In this document: in pieces, positions 1 to 7,016 of the stretch
How the letters are laid out: each line of letters starts with the position of its first letter
How positions within the stretch are numbered: position 1 is the first letter of the stretch
NCBI GenBank assembly: GCA_002279705.1
Contig: NCCO01000016.1
Coordinates: forward strand, 1-37,712
Direction: 5' to 3'
Source of the DNA: Allobosea sp. 12-68-7
Lineage (GTDB): Bacteria; Pseudomonadota; Alphaproteobacteria; Rhizobiales; Beijerinckiaceae
DNA length: 37,712 nt
Notes under the pieces: generated by a model
Told to the model about the DNA's origin: nothing
The model's input: only the letters and a program-made list of their open reading frames with translations
Databases searched by the model: none
Translations under genes and position numbers: made by a program

Positions 1-319
1 CGACGGTGGCGATGGCGCGCGCGCCGCCCGCATGATGGGCGAGCACATAGCCCCATGGTCCCATCCAGGCGATATCGGCCTGCTCGTTTGCGAGAGCGAC
101 CGAGATGCCGGCCCAGTCATTGGTGACGACGAGGTCGTAGGGCCGCCCGAGGCGCCCGGCCAGATGCCGGAAGAACGGCTCAAACGCCTTGCGCGTATCG
201 CTCGGCGACGGCTGGAACGGACCGACGGCGAAGCGCAGGCGGCTGTCCTGCGCCAGTGAGATCGCGGGCGCGGCGATGGCGGCCGCACCGGCCAGAATCA
301 AGGAGCGGCGGTTCAACAT
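1..319 (-). CDS. PhnD-like phosphate/phosphonate ABC transporter substrate-binding protein (3' end outside window)
   Basis: Only the first 106 residues are in the window; the gene runs off the left edge. The protein opens with a Tat-like signal (NRRSLILAGAAAIAAP, cut near SLAQ) and continues with RLRFAVGPFQPSP and a stretch on overlapping negative choice (ADIAWMGPWGYVLAHH), the pattern of periplasmic PhnD/PtxB-type binding proteins of the phosphonate/phosphite family. The ATG at 319 is preceded by AGGA at a good distance. The gene is divergent from the phosphoesterase-like gene at 467, and the shared 147-bp gap holds back-to-back sigma-F-type promoters. Substrate cannot be read from this fragment; proteins of this fold also bind other oxyanions or act as sensor partners. 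Family assignment is fairly secure, the ligand is not. Confidence 0.75.
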   Translation of the reverse strand, partial: MLNRRSLILAGAAAIAAPAISLAQDSRLRFAVGPFQPSPSDTRKAFEPFFRHLAGRLGRPYDLVVTNDWAGISVALANEQADIAWMGPWGYVLAHHAGGARAIATV

Positions 320-395
320 CGATCATCCTCATCGGGCGCCGGACCTGACCGGGCCCTGGAGGGCTGTCTGCGGCGGGCCTGGCGGGCACAGAGGC

Positions 396-423
396 GTTAC
401 GGGCGCGGGGCCTGTAACGTTAC
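396..423 (-). promoter_or_regulatory. Sigma-F-type promoter for the PhnD-like gene
   Basis: On the minus strand GTAACG (423-418) is followed after exactly 16 bases by CGTA (401-398). The predicted start of transcription is near 391, giving a leader of about 70 bases to the ATG at 319. The -35 element is half of the palindrome GTAACGTTAC shared with the plus-strand promoter. The -10 differs by one base from CGAA, so this is weaker than its partner. Confidence 0.5.
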
Positions 424-439
424 GCGGCGGTGGAGCGAA
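414..439 (+). promoter_or_regulatory. Sigma-F-type promoter for the phosphoesterase-like gene
   Basis: GTAACG at 414-419, a 16-base spacer, then CGAA at 436-439. It fits the Caulobacter SigF consensus as I recall it (GTAACC-N16-CGAA) except for the last -35 base, which is G at every site in this window. Transcription would start about 20 bases before the ATG at 467. Confidence 0.7.
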
Positions 440-466
440 TACCGGGTCGCAACGGACAGGGATGAC

Positions 467-1321
467 ATGACGCGCGATCGGACATGGCTGCTCTTCGGCG
501 GCCCCTATGGGAACCTGCAGGCCACGCAGGCCCTGCTGGCGGAGGCCGGACGGCTGGACATCTCCCCGGACAGGATGCTCTGCACGGGCGATCTCGTGGC
601 CTATTGCGGCAATCCGGTCGAAACGATCGATCTGATCCGCGACAGCGGCATGGCCGTCGTCGGTGGCAATTGCGACGAGCAGCTGGGCGCGAGCGCCAGC
701 GACTGCGGCTGCGGGTTCGAGCCTGACAGCGCCTGCGCCAGATTGTCGGCCGCCTGGTATGCCTTCGCCGACAGTGTCGTCAGGCCCGACCAGCGTCGAT
801 GGCTGGCCTCATTGCCGGGGCGCCTCGATCTGAAGATCGGCGGCCGGACCCTTGCGGCGATCCACGGCTCGGCCCACTCGATCAACAGCTTCATATTTGC
901 AGGCAGCCCCGACGGCGAGAAGCGCCGCAGCCTCGATGCCCTCGGCGGCGATGGCGCCATCGGCGGCCATTCGGGGCTGCCGTTCACCCAGTTTCTCGGG
1001 GGACAACTCTGGCATAACCCGGGCGTCATCGGGATGCCGGCCAATGACGGCACGCCGCGTGTCTGGTTCAGCATCGTCCGGGAGACAGAGGCTGGGCTCG
1101 CCATCGAGCACCGGCCGCTGTCCTATGACCATGAAGGCGCACAGGCCGCCATGCGCGGCGCCGGCCTTCCGGACAGCTACCGCAAGGCGCTCGCGACCGG
1201 GCTCTGGCCCAGTCTCGGCGTCCTGCCCGAGCGCGAACGCGCCGAGACGGGGCGGCCGATCACGGAGACGTCGACGCTCTGGCCGGCGCGCCAGCCCGCC
1301 CGGGCGCTCCAGGCGGTCTGA
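467..1321 (+). CDS. Metallophosphoesterase-fold protein with altered metal-binding motif I
   Basis: 284 residues with the layout of YfcE/Metallophos_2 phosphoesterases: CTGDLVAYCGNP (motif II), VVGGNCDEQ (motif III GNxD/E), LAAIHGS, GGHSGLPF and HNPGVIGMP near the C-terminal end of the fold. The expected motif I (D-x-H-G-N near the N-terminus) reads G-P-Y-G-N at residues 12-16, so the metal-binding Asp and His are both replaced. The remaining motifs are intact. The protein may be catalytically changed, use one metal, or act as a binding protein. It has no signal peptide, so it is probably cytoplasmic. The start at 467 follows an AGGG-containing site and a sigma-F-type promoter. The gene converges with the glycosyltransferase at 1328 across 6 bases. 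The fold is confident; the reaction is not. Confidence 0.75.
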   Translation: MTRDRTWLLFGGPYGNLQATQALLAEAGRLDISPDRMLCTGDLVAYCGNPVETIDLIRDSGMAVVGGNCDEQLGASASDCGCGFEPDSACARLSAAWYAFADSVVRPDQRRWLASLPGRLDLKIGGRTLAAIHGSAHSINSFIFAGSPDGEKRRSLDALGGDGAIGGHSGLPFTQFLGGQLWHNPGVIGMPANDGTPRVWFSIVRETEAGLAIEHRPLSYDHEGAQAAMRGAGLPDSYRKALATGLWPSLGVLPERERAETGRPITETSTLWPARQPARALQAV

Positions 1322-1327
1322 CCGGTT

Positions 1328-1957
1328 TCAGGACGCCCGCAGGCTCTGCAGCAGGGTGAGTCTCAGATGCATGAAGGTGGTCCGGAACCAGCCCTTGTCG
1401 CGATACTTCCGGGCGCTGGTCGTGATCGTCGCGCCGACCGGCTGAATCGCTAAGCCTGCGCGCCGCGCGTCGCGGACCAGCTGGTGGTCCTCGCCATGGG
1501 CCGCGGTCTCGTCATAACCGCCCAGTGACCGGAACGTCGCGGCAGGGAGGCACAGCGCCTGATCGCCGAAAGGCAAGCCGATCACCCGCGAACGGAAGCT
1601 GACTCCGCCTTCCGTGAGACGCATCAGGGCGCCGCCGTCAAAGCGCAGGTCGAAATAGCGCACCGCGGCGCGCTGCTCCTGCAGCCGCAGCAGCAGTTGC
1701 GGCACGGCGTCGGCGCCCAGCGTCGTGTCGGCATGCACGAACCAGAGATGGCGACCTCGGGCGACCGAGGCCGCATGGTTCATGCTGGAGGCGCGGGTTC
1801 CGCCGCGTGCGAGAACGATCTCGAAGGTTTTGGGAAGGGTGGCCAGCAGCGCTTCCGGAACGGCCTCATGCTCGGCCAACGGAATGATCACCGAGACAAG
1901 CGCGCCGTCTGGGCTCGTTTCGGGCGGACGGACATCCAGCGTCACGGCATCGCGCAT
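1328..1957 (-). CDS. TIGR04283-like family 2 glycosyltransferase
   Basis: About 209 residues from the ATG at 1957. It is a short GT2-type (GT-A fold) protein: VSVIIPLAEHE at the start of the fold, FEIVLARGGTRASSMN, a DxD-like FVHADTTL, then FRSRVIGLPFGDQALC and a GGYDE/HGEDHQLVRDARR segment, which is the TIGR04283 layout. TIGR04283 was named for glycosyltransferase-like proteins, many of them near arsenosugar genes, but the acceptor is unknown. The reading frame is open up to an ATG at 2026, but a sigma-F-type promoter (2012-2036) overlaps that codon. Translation must then begin at 1975 or 1957; 1957 leaves a normal N-terminus before the fold. No signal peptide is evident, so a cytoplasmic role is expected. 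Confidence 0.75.
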   Translation of the reverse strand: MRDAVTLDVRPPETSPDGALVSVIIPLAEHEAVPEALLATLPKTFEIVLARGGTRASSMNHAASVARGRHLWFVHADTTLGADAVPQLLLRLQEQRAAVRYFDLRFDGGALMRLTEGGVSFRSRVIGLPFGDQALCLPAATFRSLGGYDETAAHGEDHQLVRDARRAGLAIQPVGATITTSARKYRDKGWFRTTFMHLRLTLLQSLRAS

Positions 1958-2011
1958 GATAGACCCGCATCCCATGTCGATGGCCGCGAGGCCCGTCGAG
2001 GCCCCTTGTGA

Positions 2012-2036
2012 TTCGATGCCGCACATCGTCCGTTAC
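2012..2036 (-). promoter_or_regulatory. Sigma-F-type promoter (15-base spacer) for the TIGR04283-like gene
   Basis: Minus strand GTAACG (2036-2031), 15 bases, then CGAA (2015-2012). The spacer is one base shorter than at the other sites. It overlaps the longest possible start codon of the downstream frame, which argues for a later start. Confidence 0.5.
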
Positions 2037-2136
2037 AACGCTCGCAGAGTGATGGGCGCGCGCCCTGAACCTGCCGCGCTCCCTGATCCGGCAAGCGCGG
2101 GGGGAGGTCAACCTGATGAAGCAGGGCGCGAGCCCT

Positions 2137-3078
2137 TCAGATCAGCAGCTCGGCCCAGCCCTTGAAACGGCGGCGGCCGGAACCGTCGGCCCGCACCACC
2201 TCGCCGCTGACCACCGACATGGCGAACCCGCCGGTCTTCCAGTCGGCCACCTCCTCGAGCGCATCCGTCGTGGCGTGAAGCGTCCAGCGGGTGCCGCGAT
2301 GGCTGAACCCGGCCTGCCAGCGCGTGGGCCAGCGATAGGTCCGGTCCGGTGTCGGGCGGCTCTCGTCAATGGCGAATGCGATGTCCGACAGCGGGCCCTC
2401 GCCGTCGAAAGTGGCCATGCCGCTCTCCCGCGGCGTGCCCGGCTGGACGCGCTCGTGATAGCGCAGGTACAGATCGCGGCCATCCTCCGTCAGGAGGTAA
2501 AGGCCGTTGAAGTTGCTCCAGTTCGCCCCGAAATCGCTGGTGAAGCGGTTATATCCGGTTCTCGCGATGAATTCGAAGATGACCCGGCCGGCAAGCTGGC
2601 GCCCCTTCCAGCGCAGCGTCGACGGTGCGGCACCAATCCAGTAGTCGTCGCCTTGCGTCTGGCGTCGGAGGATCGGCGTCAGCCCCTCCACCGCCATGTC
2701 GATGTCATTGACCGCGCTGACCATCCGCATGCCGCCGCCGACCGTGCCGCGAAACTGGAAATGCGCGGAGTCGGGGATGGTCTCGAGGATCTTCCCGGGA
2801 TTGGGATAATGCGCACTGCCGATGATGGGCACGACGCCCTGGCCTTGCGCATACATCATGATCCAATGATCTGCGAAGAACCGGTCCCCCGTCTGGCCAC
2901 GGTTGTTGTCGTGCGCCAGATAGACCGCACCCTGCGCATCCGCGCCGACGAAGGAAAAATAGTCGGAATGGTATCGCCTGATCTCGTCCGCGCGGGTGGG
3001 CAAAGACCCTGCTGCCGCAACGCTCGCACCGGCGGCCATGAGTTGTCGGCGATTGAGATGTGGTGACGAAGGGTCCAT
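2137..3078 (-). CDS. Tat-exported protein of unknown function
   Basis: 313 residues from the ATG at 3078, chosen because AGGA lies 9 bases upstream; an ATG at 3108 has no such site. The N-terminus is Tat-like (LNRRQLMAAGASVAAAGSLP), so the mature protein should be periplasmic. The rest is rich in aromatic residues, with segments such as SAHYPNPGKILETIP, FQFRGTVGGGM, IFEFIARTGYNRF and FKGWAELLI, and looks all-beta. It loosely recalls AttH/CrtC lipocalin-like hydrolases, but I cannot assign a family. It shares the gap 3079-3287 with the MerA-like operon. That gap has a clear sigma-F-type promoter toward the operon but only a poor match toward this gene. Function unknown. Confidence 0.65.
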   Translation of the reverse strand: MDPSSPHLNRRQLMAAGASVAAAGSLPTRADEIRRYHSDYFSFVGADAQGAVYLAHDNNRGQTGDRFFADHWIMMYAQGQGVVPIIGSAHYPNPGKILETIPDSAHFQFRGTVGGGMRMVSAVNDIDMAVEGLTPILRRQTQGDDYWIGAAPSTLRWKGRQLAGRVIFEFIARTGYNRFTSDFGANWSNFNGLYLLTEDGRDLYLRYHERVQPGTPRESGMATFDGEGPLSDIAFAIDESRPTPDRTYRWPTRWQAGFSHRGTRWTLHATTDALEEVADWKTGGFAMSVVSGEVVRADGSGRRRFKGWAELLI

Positions 3079-3217
3079 GGGCGAGGGTCCTGATGATGAC
3101 CAGACCATTGCCGGAAGACGGCCTCGCGCAATTCACGTTTTGTTGACGTGAGAAAATCTGCCGAGCGATCTGCCGCACAGGTCTGAAACCATGGCGGACG
3201 CCACACGAAACCGTGAA

Positions 3218-3247
3218 CCGCGTAACGTTACGCGGCTCCGGCGCGAA
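3218..3247 (+). promoter_or_regulatory. Sigma-F-type promoter with palindromic -35, driving the MerA-like operon
   Basis: GTAACG at 3222-3227, 16 bases, CGAA at 3244-3247. The -35 sits inside a perfect 18-base palindrome, CCGCGTAACGTTACGCGG (3218-3235). Transcription would start near 3255, about 30 bases before the ATG at 3288. On the opposite strand the 16-base spacing gives TTCG, so no equal promoter is seen toward the 3078 gene. The palindrome could also be an operator for a dimeric repressor. Confidence 0.7.
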
Positions 3248-3287
3248 CCTGCTGCCGAACCTGAAGCCCCGTCCCGAAGCGACCCCC

Positions 3288-4766
3288 ATGGCTGATCCTG
3301 CACCTGCCTCGCTCCCGCCGAAACGCCCCTTGCGGCAGGACGGAGTTCTGCGCGCCGACCTCTGCATCATCGGTGCGGGATCCGGCGGGCTGTCGGTCGC
3401 GGCCGGCGCCGTCCAAATGGGCGCCTCTGTCGTCCTCATCGAAAAGGGCGAGATGGGCGGCGATTGCCTCAACACCGGCTGCGTGCCCTCGAAGGCTCTG
3501 ATCGCCGCGGCCCATGCCGCCCATGCCGTGCGTGACGGCCAGCGCTTCGGCGTTCATGCCGCCGAGCCCGAGATTCGCTTCGAAGAGGTTCACGCTCATG
3601 TCCATGGCGTGATCGGCGCGATCGCGCCACATGACAGCGTCGAGCGGTTCGAACAGCTCGGCGTGCAGGTCATCAAGGCGTCGGCACGCTTCCTCGACCG
3701 CGGTACGGTCGAGGCCGGCGGGGAGAAGATTGCGGCGCGCCGCTTCGTCATCGCGACCGGTTCGCGCGCCGCCGTGCCGCCGATCCCTGGCCTGTCGGAT
3801 GCCGGCTATCTCACCAATGAGAGCATCTTCGAGCTGCGGGAGCGCCCCGATCATCTGATCGTCGTCGGTGGCGGACCCATCGGGATCGAGATGGCACAGT
3901 CCTTCCGCCGCCTGGGTTCGCGTGTGACGGTGATCGAGAAGTTCGGCATCCTCGCCAGGGATGAGCCGGAGGCCGTCGAGGTCGTCCGCGCCGCGCTCCT
4001 TCGGGACGGCGTGACGCTGCTCGAGAAGGTCGGCATCAGCGAAGTCCGGCGCGACGGCCCGGTCGTGACAGTCACGCTCGATGGCGACAGCGCAGTCGGA
4101 CGGAGCGTCGTGGGCAGCCACCTGCTCGTCGCGGCGGGCCGGCGCCCGAACGTCGAAAACCTCGACCTCGACGCGGCCGGTGTCGCCTTCACGCCGAAGG
4201 GGGTTACGGTCGACGCGCGCCTTCTCACCAGCAATCGCCGGATCTTCGCCATCGGTGACGTCTCGGGTGGCCCGCAATTCACCCATATCGCGGGCTATCA
4301 TGCCGGCATCGTCATCCGGAACGCCCTGTTCGGCCTCCCCGCCAAGGTCGACTACACGGCCTTGCCCTGGGTGACCTACGCCGATCCCGAACTCGCCCAT
4401 ACCGGCCTCACCGAGGCGGATGCGCGCAAGGGCGGCCATGACGTCCAGATCCTGACCTGGTCCTTCGCGCTCAACGACCGGGCCCAGGCGGAGCGCGCCA
4501 CCGAGGGGCTGGCCAAGGTCGTGCTGGGTCGCAAGGGCCGGATCCTCGGCGCCACGATCGTGGGGCCGCGCGCGGGCGAACTGATCGGCACCTGGGCCCT
4601 GGCCATCACGTCCCGCCTCCGGATCGGGGCCGTGGCGAGCGCGGTACTGCCCTATCCGACGCTGTCGGAGATCTCGAAGCGCGCCGCCGGCAGCTACTAC
4701 ACGCCGAAGCTCTTCGGCCCCACCACGCGCCGCATCGTCGGTTTCGTCCAGCGTTTCCTGCGCTGA
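3288..4766 (+). CDS. MerA/lipoamide-dehydrogenase-like FAD-dependent disulfide oxidoreductase
   Basis: 492 residues of the class I pyridine nucleotide-disulfide reductase fold. Visible elements are the FAD-binding CIIGAGSGGLSVAAG (26-40), the redox disulfide C60-LNTG-C65 with VPSKALI, the NAD(P)H-binding IVVGGGPIGIEMAQSF, the second FAD contact RIFAIGDVSGG, and a C-terminal dimerisation domain. It has no N-terminal heavy-metal domain and no C-terminal Cys pair, so mercuric reductase is not supported. The usual HPTxxE catalytic His is replaced in LPYPTLSEI. Start 3288 was chosen because the frame opening at 3213 would place the promoter inside the gene. It is the first gene of an eight-gene run to 10946 and lies 16 bases before the TVP38 gene. 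It probably moves electrons from NAD(P)H to a disulfide or quinone; the substrate is unknown. Confidence 0.85.
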   Translation: MADPAPASLPPKRPLRQDGVLRADLCIIGAGSGGLSVAAGAVQMGASVVLIEKGEMGGDCLNTGCVPSKALIAAAHAAHAVRDGQRFGVHAAEPEIRFEEVHAHVHGVIGAIAPHDSVERFEQLGVQVIKASARFLDRGTVEAGGEKIAARRFVIATGSRAAVPPIPGLSDAGYLTNESIFELRERPDHLIVVGGGPIGIEMAQSFRRLGSRVTVIEKFGILARDEPEAVEVVRAALLRDGVTLLEKVGISEVRRDGPVVTVTLDGDSAVGRSVVGSHLLVAAGRRPNVENLDLDAAGVAFTPKGVTVDARLLTSNRRIFAIGDVSGGPQFTHIAGYHAGIVIRNALFGLPAKVDYTALPWVTYADPELAHTGLTEADARKGGHDVQILTWSFALNDRAQAERATEGLAKVVLGRKGRILGATIVGPRAGELIGTWALAITSRLRIGAVASAVLPYPTLSEISKRAAGSYYTPKLFGPTTRRIVGFVQRFLR

Positions 4767-4782
4767 TCCGGAGAGACAGTCC

Positions 4783-5508
4783 ATGATCACCCGCCTTCTG
4801 ACCGACCGGCGCCTCTGGCTCGCCCTGGCCGCTCTCGCCCTGATCCTCATCGTCCGGCAGACCGGCGTGGCGAGCTATCTCTCGCTGGACACGCTCAGGA
4901 CCCATCGCGTGACGCTCACGAGCTGGGTCGAGGCGAACCACCTGGTCGCCGCGCTCGCCTATGTCGCCGTCTATGTCGCCGCCGTCGCCTTCTCGATGCC
5001 CGGCGCGGTCTTCCTGACGCTGTCGGGAGGGTTCCTGTTCGGGGCGGTGTTCGGCACGCTGCTGACCGTGATCGGTGCCACGATCGGGGCGACGCTGATC
5101 TTCCTGTTCGCCAAGACCCTCTTCGGCGAGAACGCGCTCGACCGGTTCGGTGCGCCGGCCGCCAGGCTGGCGGAGGGCATCCGCCAGAATGCCGCCTCCT
5201 ATTTGCTCGTGCTGAGACTGGTGCCGCTCTTCCCGTTTTTCCTGGTCAATCTGGTGCCGGCCTTCGTCGGCGTGCCGCTCGCGACCTATGTGCTGACCAC
5301 CTTCTTCGGGATCATGCCGGGGACGGCGGTGTTCTCGCTGGCGGGCGCGGGGCTCGGCTCGGTTCTCGACCAGGGCGGCGCGGTCTCGCCCGGCTCCATC
5401 CTCACGCCGCAGATCATCGGCGGCCTCCTGGGGCTCGCCGCGCTGTCGCTGGCCGCGATCCCGATCAGGAAGCGCCTCGCGTCCCGAGAAAACCAGACAG
5501 GGGCGTAA
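4783..5508 (+). CDS. TVP38/TMEM64 family inner-membrane protein
   Basis: 241 residues with about six hydrophobic segments. The central GGFLFGAVFGTLLTVIGAT and the reentrant region with FPFFLVNLVPAFVGVPL are typical of the SNARE-associated/DedA-like (VTT) domain. The N-terminal segment ALAALALILIV is a membrane anchor. Members sit in the inner membrane, and relatives are linked to lipid scrambling or transport. They often neighbour MerA-like flavoproteins, as here, where the gap is 16 bases. A redox-coupled membrane role together with the flavoprotein is a reasonable inference. No family residue appears to be missing. The ATG at 4783 follows GGAGAGACAG. Confidence 0.88.
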   Translation: MITRLLTDRRLWLALAALALILIVRQTGVASYLSLDTLRTHRVTLTSWVEANHLVAALAYVAVYVAAVAFSMPGAVFLTLSGGFLFGAVFGTLLTVIGATIGATLIFLFAKTLFGENALDRFGAPAARLAEGIRQNAASYLLVLRLVPLFPFFLVNLVPAFVGVPLATYVLTTFFGIMPGTAVFSLAGAGLGSVLDQGGAVSPGSILTPQIIGGLLGLAALSLAAIPIRKRLASRENQTGA

Positions 5509-5530
5509 CGTCCACCTGCGCCCATCCGTA
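5505..5530 (+). promoter_or_regulatory. Possible internal sigma-F-type promoter
   Basis: GTAACG at 5505-5510 is followed by exactly 16 bases and CGTA (5527-5530). It overlaps the stop codon of the TVP38 gene. Transcription would begin only a few bases before the ATG at 5540, leaving the AGGAG at 5531 mostly outside the message, so it may be coincidence. Confidence 0.25.
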
Positions 5531-5539
5531 AGGAGAGCC

Positions 5540-6376
5540 ATGATGACCGTCGACAACCAATCTCACGGGCTGACCCGGCGCGCCACGCTCGGCCTCGGCC
5601 TCATGGTCCTCTCGGGGCCGGCATGGGCCCAGGCGGGAGATGTCGACGCCGCGTATGACCGGCTCCTGCAGCGCTATGTCAGCGCCAGCCCTGACGGGGT
5701 CAACCGCGTCGACTATGCCGGCTGGCGGGCCAACGCGGTCGACCGCACCGCACTGGACGGCTACATCACGGAGCTTTCGCGGCTGAAGCCCTCCGCCTTG
5801 GCCCGTGCCGACGCCCTTTCCTTCTGGGGCAACCTCTACAATGCGGTGACGCTGAAGGTCATCCTCGACCGTTACCCGGTCGCTTCGATCCGCGACATCA
5901 AGAGTGACAACTGGCTCGATCCGAAAGCCTATACGGGGCCCTGGCGCCAGCCGCGCGTGACCGTGGAGGGCAGGCGGCTGTCGCTGGACGACATCGAGCA
6001 CGAGATCATGCGCCCGACCTTCAAGGACCCGCGCGTGCATTACATCGTCAACTGCGCCTCCTATGGCTGCCCGAACCTGATGAACCGGATGTGGCGGGCG
6101 GCGACGCTGGAGGCCGATCTGGACGCCGCGGCGCGGGCCTTCGTCAACCATCCGCGCGGTGTCACGGTGCTTGCCGATGGCACGCTGCGGGTGTCGTCGA
6201 TCTACAAATGGTTCATCGCGGATTTCGGCGGCAATGACGCCGGGCTGATTGCGCATTTCCGCCAATATGCCGAGCCGGCGCTGGCCCAGCGCCTCACCGG
6301 TTCGCCGCGGATCGCCGACGACGACTATGACTGGTCGTTGAACGGGCTCCGCCCCGTCCCGGCGCCGCGCGGCTGA
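5540..6376 (+). CDS. DUF547 domain protein, exported
   Basis: 278 residues. An RR-containing signal (LTRRATLGLGLMVLSGPAWA, residues 11-30) indicates export, probably by Tat. DUF547 hallmarks follow: LSFWGNLYNAVTLKVILDRYP (about 94-113), a conserved DIEHEIMRP, the cysteine motif NCASYGC (171-177) with CPNL, and SSIYKWFIADFGG near the end. The conserved Cys and His suggest a papain-like or transglutaminase-like active site, but the family's activity is not established. AGGAGAG precedes the start. The gene is 31 bases after the TVP38 gene and 8 bases before the rhodanese gene, so it is part of the operon. DUF547 proteins often occur with TVP38 and rhodanese genes. Confidence 0.88.
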   Translation: MMTVDNQSHGLTRRATLGLGLMVLSGPAWAQAGDVDAAYDRLLQRYVSASPDGVNRVDYAGWRANAVDRTALDGYITELSRLKPSALARADALSFWGNLYNAVTLKVILDRYPVASIRDIKSDNWLDPKAYTGPWRQPRVTVEGRRLSLDDIEHEIMRPTFKDPRVHYIVNCASYGCPNLMNRMWRAATLEADLDAAARAFVNHPRGVTVLADGTLRVSSIYKWFIADFGGNDAGLIAHFRQYAEPALAQRLTGSPRIADDDYDWSLNGLRPVPAPRG

Positions 6377-6384
6377 GCCCGCAG

Positions 6385-6987
6385 ATGACGGACCGGTCCA
6401 TGACGCCACGCCTGACCCTCAGACGGCTGCTGGCCGGAGCCGCGACGGCTGCGGTCCTGGTGGCGGGCGCAGCCCTCTTTGTCGTGACGACCCAGCCCCG
6501 GCTGGCTCCCTGGACGCTCGATCCGACCGATCCGCGCGTATCGCTGGAGGATGTCGAGCGGGAGGTGGCCCGACGCCATCCCGTTCCGGATGTCGCGCCC
6601 GCGGGCCTGGCCGCCATGCTGGGGCGCGGCGAGGCCACGCTGTTCGACGTGCGCACGCAGGAGGAGTTCGACGCCGGCCACCTGCCGGGCGCGATCCGGA
6701 TCGAACCCGGCAGCTCGGCCGCCGAGATCCTCAGCCTTCACCGCGATCGGCTCGACGATGGGCCGGTCGTGTTTTATTGCGCCGTCGGCGTACGATCCTC
6801 GCAGATGATGACGGCGACGCTGAAGCAGATCGCCCCCCTCGCCAGCGCCGGCGTCTACAACCTGCGCGGCGGGATTTTTCGTTGGACGGCGGACGGCCGC
6901 GCCTTGGTGAAGGGCGAAGAGCCCGGCAAGGCGCATCCCTTCGACGAAAGCTGGGGCCAGTTGCTGGCCAGGACGACACCGCGTTGA
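6385..6987 (+). CDS. Membrane-anchored periplasmic rhodanese-like protein
   Basis: 200 residues: an N-terminal signal anchor (LLAGAATAAVLVAGAALFVV, about 15-34), then a single rhodanese domain of about 105 residues. LFDVRTQEEFDAGHLPGAI is the classic CH2A motif. The active-site loop is C132-AVGVRS (CxxGxR), so the catalytic cysteine is present. GVYNLRGGIFRWTADG closes the domain. It is expected to face the periplasm and handle persulfide sulfur or act as a thiol/oxyanion enzyme. It sits 8 bases after DUF547. An upstream ATG at 6385 and one at 6400 are both possible; the first is used. Confidence 0.88.
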   Translation: MTDRSMTPRLTLRRLLAGAATAAVLVAGAALFVVTTQPRLAPWTLDPTDPRVSLEDVEREVARRHPVPDVAPAGLAAMLGRGEATLFDVRTQEEFDAGHLPGAIRIEPGSSAAEILSLHRDRLDDGPVVFYCAVGVRSSQMMTATLKQIAPLASAGVYNLRGGIFRWTADGRALVKGEEPGKAHPFDESWGQLLARTTPR

Positions 6988-7016
6988 CGGCCGCAACGGG
7001 GCCAGATGCGTCCGTG

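Noticed and set aside
395..400. Additional GTTAC at 396-400 as a third -35
   Set aside because: No CGAA or CGTA follows at 15-17 bases on the minus strand.
3200..3235. Sigma-F-type promoter toward the minus-strand gene at 3078
   Set aside because: The minus -35 exists in the palindrome, but 16 bases later lies TTCG instead of CGAA; only an 18-base spacing gives CGTG.
3228..4850. 540-residue minus-strand ORF
   Set aside because: It is antisense to the MerA-like gene, lacks any domain pattern and has Arg/Asp-rich shadow composition.
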